Below are positions 26,778 through 34,065 of a DNA stretch of 64,000 nucleotides, one piece after another. Each line of letters starts with the position of its first letter. The first letter of the stretch is position 1. The translations under genes were made by a program, and so were the position numbers. Below the pieces are notes generated by a model. The model did not search any database. It worked only from the letters and a program-made list of their open reading frames with translations, and had not been told where the DNA came from. Source of the stretch: CAUUCF01 sp963543695 (GTDB lineage Bacteria; Pseudomonadota; Gammaproteobacteria; UBA9339); the NCBI GenBank assembly GCA_963543695.1, contig CAUUCF010000001.1, positions 1 to 64,000 of the forward strand. The letters are read 5' to 3'.

Positions 26778-27013
26778 AAAAAAACGAATAATTTAGTAGG
26801 TACCTCTTTAATTTTACGCGTAAGGAAAATCGATAGCGTTATACAAGTTAAAATAACGCTAGTAAAAATTTCTATGTTTCCACAAGTAAAAAAAGGGGCT
26901 TTTTTTGGCGTCAGCTGTAAAAATAACGTCGAAGTGTTTATTTTAGATAAAAATAAAGCATAAAGAATAATTACGTATTGCAAAAGACAACTCTTAATTT
27001 TATAACGATCCAT
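26771..27013 (-). CDS. Membrane protein paralogue 2, N-terminal part (frameshifted)
   Basis: The 80 residues contain two hydrophobic segments (about residues 10-23 and 48-64). The frame ends FVFFC-stop inside the T9 run, and the next gene reads on in another frame. It is the first gene of the four-frame minus-strand operon. No clear SD sequence precedes the ATG at 27013. See the downstream part for the frameshift argument. Confidence 0.55.
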   Translation of the reverse strand: MDRYKIKSCLLQYVIILYALFLSKINTSTLFLQLTPKKAPFFTCGNIEIFTSVILTCITLSIFLTRKIKEVPTKLFVFFC

Positions 27014-27167
27014 AAGGTAGGTTCATCATCATTTTCTTAATGCTAACATAGGAGAACATCCATAGTCAAACTAATAATTAGTGAATAATTATTAAGGCGT
27101 AAAATAAAAGTTGCTTAATCCTTAGTGGTTTTGTTATATTAAGAAAAATTCATTTAGAAATAAGTAA

Positions 27168-27596
27168 ATGCGTATTGGATGGGATGAATACTTTATAAAT
27201 ATTGCTGAAGTAGTATCGACTCGTTCCACTTGTCCGCGGTTAAACGTGGGTTGTGTTTTAGTGCAGAAGTATTTAATCATTGCGACAGGTTTCAATGGTT
27301 CAATTCATGGTTTTGAACATTGTACGGAAGTAGGTTGTTTAATTAACGAAGAAGGAAGGTGTATTCGTACTTTGCATGCAGAAGAAAACGCGATTATTCA
27401 TGCCAATCGCGATTTAATGAAAGGAGCTTTTGCTTATGTTACCCATGAACCTTGTGAAAAATGTACTAAATTGTTAGTGCAAAGTGGGATAAAAAAGATT
27501 TTTTTTAAACGAGCTTATCCAAATAAATGGAATAAATATTTTGTGAAAAATATTGAATTTATCCATTTAGACGGTGAACCTAAAAAAGGAATTTAA
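27168..27596 (+). CDS. dCMP/cytidine deaminase family protein
   Basis: The 142 residues carry the zinc-dependent deaminase signature: H70-A-E72 (catalytic glutamate) and P95-C96-x-x-C99, with TRSTCPRLNVGCVLV upstream, as in ComEB-type deoxycytidylate deaminases. Such enzymes convert dCMP to dUMP for thymidylate synthesis. A promoter-like TTGCTT (27111) and TATATT (27135), spacer 18, lies upstream. Exact substrate is inferred from family resemblance. Confidence 0.88.
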   Translation: MRIGWDEYFINIAEVVSTRSTCPRLNVGCVLVQKYLIIATGFNGSIHGFEHCTEVGCLINEEGRCIRTLHAEENAIIHANRDLMKGAFAYVTHEPCEKCTKLLVQSGIKKIFFKRAYPNKWNKYFVKNIEFIHLDGEPKKGI

Positions 27597-27631
27597 TTAC
27601 TTATGCATCGCTCTCTTAAAAAACAAACAAT

Positions 27632-27919
27632 TTAAGACTTTTCAGTATTAATATCGTTTGATGAGCCTTTGATTTTTTTTAACGGTAAGTTACGAAAAAA
27701 ACTGGCAATTAAGTATTTCGAAGAGCAGCCTAATTTAATTTTAACGCATTGTAGATAATATTCGACCGTCCGTGGCGAAATTAATAACTCATGAGCAATC
27801 ATTTTCATGCTAAACCCTTTAGTTAACAAGTCAATACAATCTTTTTCTCTTTGGGTAATGGTAAAAGATTTTCCCTGTTTTTTGGCTAAATACAAATTTT
27901 GATTAATTTTTTTATACAT
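27632..27919 (-). CDS. Stand-alone LuxR-type HTH regulator
   Basis: The 95 residues are almost entirely a GerE/LuxR helix-turn-helix: ITQREKDCIDLLTKGFSMKMIAHELLISPRTVEYYLQCVKIKLG (residues 20-64). There is no receiver or autoinducer-binding domain. Short proteins of this build are known in Legionella and Coxiella relatives. It lies convergent with the deaminase gene. Targets are unknown. Confidence 0.85.
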   Translation of the reverse strand: MYKKINQNLYLAKKQGKSFTITQREKDCIDLLTKGFSMKMIAHELLISPRTVEYYLQCVKIKLGCSSKYLIASFFRNLPLKKIKGSSNDINTEKS

Positions 27920-28045
27920 AGTTATTTTTAATTAATTTTAAATATAAATAATGCTTTTTGCTGCAAATAAATAGGAGTGTTCGGTAAAAAAACGGTTTTA
28001 TTAAGTCTAATTAAATAAAAATTTAAGATATGGCGTTTTAATTGG

Positions 28046-28453
28046 TCAAATATTAACTCGAATTTGTCTGATTAATGGTTGGATTTGACGAAGGGAAAAA
28101 TAGCAGCAAAATGCTTTGTAGCTTTTAAAGGACGGAAAGGAACAGTAAACGAGTTTGGTCAAGTTAGCAGAAAAATGAAGGTGGCGAGTTATCTGGGACT
28201 GCGTTTTAATTTAACGAGTAGTTTTACTTCAAGGATCTTAATTGTTTCTGGTTAGTTATTTTTTAGCAAAAAAGAGAAGGAGATGGTTTAGGAAAAGCTA
28301 GTTTAATGCTGCCATAAATTCTAAAAAACCAAAAGGAAAACAAAATTCATTATATCGTTCTGTACCATAACAATGAGAAAGTTGATCTACCTATTTTTGA
28401 ATTGATCCGATCATTCTTTTTTCGGGATAACCTTGGGCGCGAATTAAAAAAAG
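28046..28453 (-). pseudogene. Eroded coding remnant
   Basis: The 848-base gap between the LuxR-type gene and pgpA has no intact gene. In one minus-strand frame there are two protein-like stretches, IRAQGYPEKRMIGSIQK / VDQLSHCYGTERYNEFCFPF (28298-28453) and NLTKLVYCSFPSFKSYKAFCC (near 28046-28207), interrupted by about seven stops. I do not recognise the family. The rest of the gap shows only a short inverted repeat, TGGCGT/ACGCCA (28715-28736). Confidence 0.45.
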
Positions 28454-28767
28454 TTTTTAATTGAGGATTTAATCCTAAAAGAAGGCAGTTATTCTGACGT
28501 TATTGGTAATTTGCGGTAAGAAAAGTAATTTGAGACAAGGAAAAAGCGCTTTAATTAAGGTAAATCGCTATTGAACGTTGGAGGTAGTTAATGTTCACTG
28601 GACTTGCGGACAAATCTAAAGTAAGTGAGGGGTTTTTAAGAGCGAATGGTACTTTTTGAACAAAAATTGATATTAAATCGCTACGTATATTTAGGCTAGG
28701 GTGCGGAGATCATTTGGCGTCAGAATTTATACGCCAGTTATTTTGGGGAAAAAGAAGTTCTTTAGCT

Positions 28768-29220
28768 TTAAAAACAACGAAAGAAAAAGAGGATTGTGGC
28801 CGCTAATACTCCAGCGACAATATCGTCTAACATAATGCCGTGTAAAGATTTAATTTGATCTAGGTAGCTAATCGGGAAAGGTTTTAAAATATCTAAACAT
28901 CTAAACAACAGAAAAGAGAGCAAAAAAGCTGACCAAGTAGTAGGGTAATAAGGGTAAAAACCAAGTAAAGTAATTGCTTGTCCCGCTATTTCGTCAATGG
29001 TGATCCAAGAGGGATCAGTTTTAGTTAAAGTAGCAGGTAAAGAAGCTAAGGCTAACCAACCCACCAGCGTAATAATACTAATAATAGCGATGAGAACGTT
29101 AAAACGAGCAAGGCAGCAAACTTTTAAAACGATAATCGTCGCTAAACTAGCGTAAGTACCGGGCATTTTAGGTAAGTACCCTATACCCAAGCCACTAGCG
29201 ATTAACGATGAAATTTTCAT
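28768..29220 (-). CDS. pgpA: Phosphatidylglycerophosphatase A
   Basis: PgpA dephosphorylates phosphatidylglycerophosphate to phosphatidylglycerol in the inner membrane. The 150 residues show GLGIGYLPKMPGTYASL near the start, PSWITIDEIAGQ (catalytic acidic site), FRCLDILKPFPI and GIMLDDIVAGV. Four hydrophobic segments are visible. The start overlaps the metG stop by 4 bases, so the two are coupled. Confidence 0.95.
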   Translation of the reverse strand: MKISSLIASGLGIGYLPKMPGTYASLATIIVLKVCCLARFNVLIAIISIITLVGWLALASLPATLTKTDPSWITIDEIAGQAITLLGFYPYYPTTWSAFLLSFLLFRCLDILKPFPISYLDQIKSLHGIMLDDIVAGVLAATILFFFRCF

Positions 29221-30836
29221 GGTTTGATCAATAAATTGACTTTCTTTGGATCAATTCTCGTCATTAACGTTTCGAATTTATTAATTTTACGAGCCGTTAA
29301 CGGTTGATTTAAATCTGTCCAAACGAAAATTTGTCCATCATTGAGTAATTTTTCACTTTTTTCGGCTAGTTTCGGTAAAATAGGTTTTAGAAAAAGGATC
29401 ATTTGTCGGTATAAATTTAAACCTAAGCTAACTACCTGATGTAACGTAGAGGAACCTTGAGTTAAAGTCCAAGGTTTTGCCTGATCAATAAACTGGTTTG
29501 TTAAATCGGCTAATTTTAAAGTTAGTTTAATCACTAACGCAAAATTACTTTTTTCGTACGCTTGATTAACGGGTTCAATTAAAGCTAAACTAGCTTGCCA
29601 AAGTTCATTTTGGGGATCGATTGCAGCTAGTTGGTCGTTAAAATCTCGGGCAATAAACTTACTTAGCCGACTGGCAATATTGATAATTTTACCGATTAAG
29701 TCGCTATTGTTACGTTGTACAAATTCTTCTAAATTGAAATCTAAATCTTCAACGGACCCGTTTAACTTAGCAGCTAAATAAAAACGTAGGTATTCCGCAT
29801 CAAAAAGATTTAAATAATCACGTGCTAAGATAAAAGTACCGCGCGATTTAGACATTTTTTCACCGTTAACGGTGAGAAAACCATGTACTTTTAACGCGTT
29901 AGGTAAGCGATAGCCAGCACTTTTTAAAATTGCAGGCCAAAATAGACCGTGAAAATATAAAATATCCTTTCCAATTACATGGTATAATTCAGTGGAACTG
30001 TCCGGTTCCCAATCTAGGTCGAAATTTAGTGCGTGTTTCTTGCTAAAAGCTTTAGCGCTTGCTAAATAACCAATGGGAGCATCAAACCAAACGTAAAAAT
30101 ATTTATTAGGTAAGGAAGGGATAGGAAAGCCAAAATAAGGAGCATCCCTAGAAATATCCCATGGAGCTAAAGGGGCCTTAAACCATTCCGTTAATTTACG
30201 ATAAAGGGTTTCTGGTACTACGTTCGGTAACCATTCTTTTAGAAAAGTTTGATAATTAGCTAGGTTAAAGAAAAGGTGCTTCGTTTTTTTTAAAACAGGC
30301 GTTTCTCCAGACAAAGTGGAAACGGGGTTAAGTAATTCTAACGGATTATAAGAAGCACCACAACTTTCGCAATTGTCTCCGTATTGATCCTGCGCTCCAC
30401 ATTTTGGACAAGTTCCTTTTACGAAACGATCGGGTAAAAAAAGATTAATTTTAGGGTCGAAAGCTTGTTCTATTTCTTTCGTTAAAAAATCATTTTTTGC
30501 TTTAATACGATGATAAAAAGTATGCGTTAGTTCTAAATTTTCTGCTGAGTTAGTAGAATGATATTCATCGAAATTGATGTAAAAATCTTGGGCATCTTGC
30601 AGGTGAGGTAAACGTACTTTAGCGATTAATTCTTCTGCACTTAGCTTTTGTTTTTGGGCATTAATCATGATCGGAGTACCATGGGTATCTTCACCGCTAA
30701 AGTAATAACATTCTTCTCCTTTTAGTTTTTGAAAGCGAACCCAAATATCGGTTAGAATAAATTCTAAAATATGACCAAGGTGTAGATCACCGTTAGCGTA
30801 AATTAAACCTGAAGTGACAATAATTTTTCTGCGCAT
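29217..30836 (-). CDS. metG: Methionyl-tRNA synthetase
   Basis: MetG charges tRNA-Met. HLGH (residues 19-22) is the class I HIGH motif and GEKMSKSRGTF the KMSKS loop. The zinc knuckle CPKCGAQDQYGDNCESCGASYNPLELLNP is intact. The 539-residue protein ends at the anticodon-binding helices and lacks the C-terminal dimerisation domain of the 677-residue E. coli form. It is followed by pgpA. Confidence 0.97.
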   Translation of the reverse strand: MRRKIIVTSGLIYANGDLHLGHILEFILTDIWVRFQKLKGEECYYFSGEDTHGTPIMINAQKQKLSAEELIAKVRLPHLQDAQDFYINFDEYHSTNSAENLELTHTFYHRIKAKNDFLTKEIEQAFDPKINLFLPDRFVKGTCPKCGAQDQYGDNCESCGASYNPLELLNPVSTLSGETPVLKKTKHLFFNLANYQTFLKEWLPNVVPETLYRKLTEWFKAPLAPWDISRDAPYFGFPIPSLPNKYFYVWFDAPIGYLASAKAFSKKHALNFDLDWEPDSSTELYHVIGKDILYFHGLFWPAILKSAGYRLPNALKVHGFLTVNGEKMSKSRGTFILARDYLNLFDAEYLRFYLAAKLNGSVEDLDFNLEEFVQRNNSDLIGKIINIASRLSKFIARDFNDQLAAIDPQNELWQASLALIEPVNQAYEKSNFALVIKLTLKLADLTNQFIDQAKPWTLTQGSSTLHQVVSLGLNLYRQMILFLKPILPKLAEKSEKLLNDGQIFVWTDLNQPLTARKINKFETLMTRIDPKKVNLLIKP

Positions 30837-30931
30837 ACGTTTTTACTGATAGATAATTTTAAACCATAAAATAAAACGGTTAGAAATACAAGTTATCAGA
30901 TACTTTTTAAGTAAATTTAAAACGAAAACCA

Positions 30932-31834
30932 TTAAAAATCTAAATCATCAAGCACTACTATTTCTTCTAAATGGTGATATTCGTTTTGTAGTTGCTCGAT
31001 TTGTTTTAGGATTCGATCTCGTTTTTCCGTATCTAAAGTAATATGATCTACGTAGAAAAGAATTGCTCCGCGCGCGTCGTTGTTAATGCGGTCTACTGCA
31101 CAATGGTGACTTTTGATATTACGAGCATGAGGGCAACACAGGTAATAATGATCCACAGGATTTTGCCAAGTGCGTTTGATTTGAATTTGAAATAACTGAT
31201 TTTCTTCATTAGAGAAAGGTAGGGAGATATCTGTTTTTTTAGGAACAGGTAATTCGGTATAGATGACTTTATTGGTATATAATTCAGTCACCGTGATAAA
31301 TAACTGTTGACCACAATAATATTCAGGTGAAGAAAGTAAGTGACCTTGTACTCCTTTCGGGACTAAAAACTGGTCATTCCCAAATAACTTTCTTTGGGCC
31401 GTTTCTCCGTAAGGTTCTCGACCAGAAACAATATGGTTGACATAACATTTTGCTGGTTTTCCTGGAGGAATTGCGTTTAAACTCACGAACAAGCGAAAGT
31501 CATCGTAGTTATTTTTATAGGTCCACATTAAGTCTTGCGAATGTTGATTACGGTAACCAGAAGGAACAGGAGTATTCATATCGTGGGCCATAATAAACGA
31601 ATGGCAATCAGGATAAGTAACTACAAGGTTTGATAGCAAGTTATTGAGGCGATTAATTTCTTGCTCGATTTGGGTTAATTTTTCTACGTTTTGGATCGTG
31701 TTCGTCTTTACTTCGTATGGAGTAGGAGTCGTGATTTGATTAGCTTCCGTTTCGTAGGTTTTTACCCCATGGCCAAAAACTTGTAGTGTATATAATAAAC
31801 TGATGGTGAAGACGATTTTTTTCATAGAGATCAT
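30932..31834 (-). CDS. Predicted exported protein, unknown function
   Basis: The 300-residue product starts MKKIVFTISLLYTLQVFGHG (second ATG, 31825), a typical signal peptide with a likely cut after FG-H. Two coiled-coil-like stretches flank the core: VEKLTQIEQEINRLNNLLSNL (about residues 50-70) and RDRILKQIEQLQNEYHHLEE (about 275-294). The middle holds seven cysteines and several histidines. I do not recognise the family. It stands alone and divergent from the GG-leader peptide gene. Confidence 0.8.
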   Translation of the reverse strand: MISMKKIVFTISLLYTLQVFGHGVKTYETEANQITTPTPYEVKTNTIQNVEKLTQIEQEINRLNNLLSNLVVTYPDCHSFIMAHDMNTPVPSGYRNQHSQDLMWTYKNNYDDFRLFVSLNAIPPGKPAKCYVNHIVSGREPYGETAQRKLFGNDQFLVPKGVQGHLLSSPEYYCGQQLFITVTELYTNKVIYTELPVPKKTDISLPFSNEENQLFQIQIKRTWQNPVDHYYLCCPHARNIKSHHCAVDRINNDARGAILFYVDHITLDTEKRDRILKQIEQLQNEYHHLEEIVVLDDLDF

Positions 31835-32163
31835 TTTTTTTAAATACCGATATCATATAATAACGGAAGCTATAAAAATATGATGATCTATTACTAAGTA
31901 AATTATTTACAGTTATTTTTCAAAAATTTACTTTATTATTGTAATAACCTATAGACTTTGTCGTTAAGATCAATATAATAAAAATTCATTATTTATAAAT
32001 TATGAATAACAGCGTTCCTAAATAAAATAATCATCTTCGACTGTTTAATATTTTGTTTGATTAAATAAATCATTTAATAAGCGTGTTGTAACTTTAAAAT
32101 AATAATTCTCTTATGTAAGCATCATATAAGTGAGCCGTTATAATTTAAGTAATTGGTGCGATT
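31835..32163. other. Non-coding divergent intergenic region
   Basis: This 329-base AT-rich stretch separates two divergent genes. A consensus TATAAT sits at 32139-32144, 19 bases before the GG-leader peptide gene, with no convincing -35 element. No other feature was seen. Confidence 0.5.
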
Positions 32164-32550
32164 ATGAATTCAAGCGTTAGGTTATTAAATGCAAACGATA
32201 TGCAATGCGTCGTAGGTGGTGGATGCGATATGAGTACGGATGAATTTTTAATAAAAACTACTATTGCGATAGGAGCTTTGGGCATAGTGGCTGGTGGTTT
32301 TGCTGCTGGCATTTTTGTTCCTGGTGATCCTACTCTTTTTTTAGTGGCATCTGCAATTACGTTTGTAACGACTACTGGTTCTCATCTTTTTGGTTACAGA
32401 AAATTAGATTATTGCGTGCTTACGAAAAATATGGCAACGGGTTTGTTTGGTGGGTTAATTGTTGCGGTTGGCGGTCATGCTAACATAGTAGCAAGAATAC
32501 CAGAGATGCTAAATATAGTGTTCCCGCTAAATAACAATAACCGAGGATGA
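32164..32550 (+). CDS. Double-glycine-leader peptide (bacteriocin/microcin-like candidate)
   Basis: The 128 residues begin MNSSVRLLNANDMQCVVGG, which fits the double-glycine leader consensus at every key place when cut after G19: L at -12, D at -8, M at -7, V at -4, GG at -2/-1. The mature part (109 residues) is rich in Gly and Ala with two or three hydrophobic segments. Such leaders are removed by C39-peptidase ABC exporters, and none is in this window. A bacteriocin, microcin or other secreted peptide role is inference. It lies convergent with a MATE exporter gene. Confidence 0.75.
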   Translation: MNSSVRLLNANDMQCVVGGGCDMSTDEFLIKTTIAIGALGIVAGGFAAGIFVPGDPTLFLVASAITFVTTTGSHLFGYRKLDYCVLTKNMATGLFGGLIVAVGGHANIVARIPEMLNIVFPLNNNNRG

Positions 32551-32564
32551 AAGCGTATTAAAGG

Positions 32565-33902
32565 CTAAATTATCGAACGATACCATTTTAAACTGCGGTA
32601 GCGCAGATAAAAAAGGAGGGTACAGATAATGGCCCAAAGGCCAAAAAATTGATAAATAGTTACGCTGGAAGATAAATAACCGGTTTTTAATAAAATAAGA
32701 GCCGGTAAGATAACGGTAGAAATTAAACTAGTTAAATTAGTTAAAACTGGGAATTTAGTATCCCCTCCAGCACTTAAAATTCCCCAAATAACGTTAAAAC
32801 ACGATTCTAAAAAAGTACTGACGAAAACTAAGATAAAAATCGTAGTTATTTCGTTTTTAAAAGGAATTAAATCAACGTGTAATGACGTTGCCCAATTTAA
32901 AATCGGGTTAAAAAAGTACCAACTAATCAAACCAATTAACCCAAAGAAAGTGGTAATCATAATTAAAAAACGGTGAAAAGTAATCTTAATGCCTTGTAAA
33001 TTTTTTTGGCTAATCAGGTTAGCAGTAATAGCAGCAATGGCGCGGTTTAACGCGTCAGCAATAAATACTAAAAATAAATAAACGGATAAACCTAAGTTGT
33101 ATAAAGTAGATTGTACGACCGGTAGTTTACCAACGATAATTTGGATGCTCCATCTACTGAGTAAAAGTAAAGAAATTCCTAATGCTGTTGGAAAAGCGAT
33201 TTTAATAATTTTCCACATTAAATCGAATTGCAAACTACAATTAGTGCAAGTACCAAAATATTGACGATTTTTAGCGTTAAAAAAAACCGTACTCAAAAGA
33301 AGGACTTCTACAGCATGAGCAATGACCGTAGCTATAGCTGCGCCACGTACTCCCCAACGAAGAAGATAAACAAACCAAACGTCTAAAATTAAATTAACGA
33401 AACAAGCGAAAACGACGGCAATGGAAACGATCGTCGTTTTTCCTTGTCCAACAAAAAATCCGGCAATAGAGGCAGATAAAGTGGGAAGGAAAGCGAAGTA
33501 AAAAAGAATTTGTTGGTAAGTTACTCCGTCGGCATAAAAAGCAGCAGGTAAGCAATTTAAGGTTCTGGAAAAATAGGCCAAAGGGACGAAAAGAATTAAA
33601 GAAGCCGCTAAAGAAAAATAAATCATTTGCCAAGTTGGGCCAGCTAGTTTCTGGTATTGTTTATCACCGTTTAATTGACCAACGAAAATTTCGTTGAAGG
33701 AAGCCACGCAAGTAATAAAATAAGTAAAAATTAAAACGAAGTTACTACTGATTCCTACGGCGTTCATCGCAATTACCGAAGTTTTAGCTAAAATTAAACG
33801 ATCCGTCACGATCATGCAGGAAGAAGTTAAAGTTACTAATAAAATGGGTAACGTAATGCGTATAATTTTCTTAAAAGAAGCATCAAGTTCTTGGTATAAC
33901 AT
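32565..33902 (-). CDS. MATE family efflux transporter
   Basis: The 445-residue protein has about twelve membrane helices and the MATE layout of two homologous halves (IRITLPILLVTLTSSCMIVTDRLIL... and IKIAFPTALGISLLLLSRWSIQIIVG). Conserved GWGVRGAAIAT-like (LRWGVRGAAIATV) and ILSAGGDTKFP loops are visible. MATE proteins export cationic compounds with H+ or Na+. The substrate is unknown. Confidence 0.9.
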   Translation of the reverse strand: MLYQELDASFKKIIRITLPILLVTLTSSCMIVTDRLILAKTSVIAMNAVGISSNFVLIFTYFITCVASFNEIFVGQLNGDKQYQKLAGPTWQMIYFSLAASLILFVPLAYFSRTLNCLPAAFYADGVTYQQILFYFAFLPTLSASIAGFFVGQGKTTIVSIAVVFACFVNLILDVWFVYLLRWGVRGAAIATVIAHAVEVLLLSTVFFNAKNRQYFGTCTNCSLQFDLMWKIIKIAFPTALGISLLLLSRWSIQIIVGKLPVVQSTLYNLGLSVYLFLVFIADALNRAIAAITANLISQKNLQGIKITFHRFLIMITTFFGLIGLISWYFFNPILNWATSLHVDLIPFKNEITTIFILVFVSTFLESCFNVIWGILSAGGDTKFPVLTNLTSLISTVILPALILLKTGYLSSSVTIYQFFGLWAIICTLLFYLRYRSLKWYRSII

Positions 33903-34030
33903 ATTGAATAATCATTAATTAAGCTGATTAGATAGTATCTTAAACGGGTTAGAAAGTCGATAGTGATCAGTAAAAAACAAGGGCAAAAAAAATATTAATG
34001 AATTTTTACCGATTAGTTAATTATTAAGGC

Positions 34031-34058
34031 TTGAGTTTAAGTAAATTTGTTTTATACT
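34031..34058 (+). promoter_or_regulatory. mrcA promoter, possibly giving a leaderless mRNA
   Basis: TTGAGT (34031-34036), 16-base spacer, TATACT (34053-34058). The gene's ATG is only seven bases after the -10 hexamer, so transcription would begin at or next to the start codon. Confidence 0.6.
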
Positions 34059-34065
34059 GCTCTTT

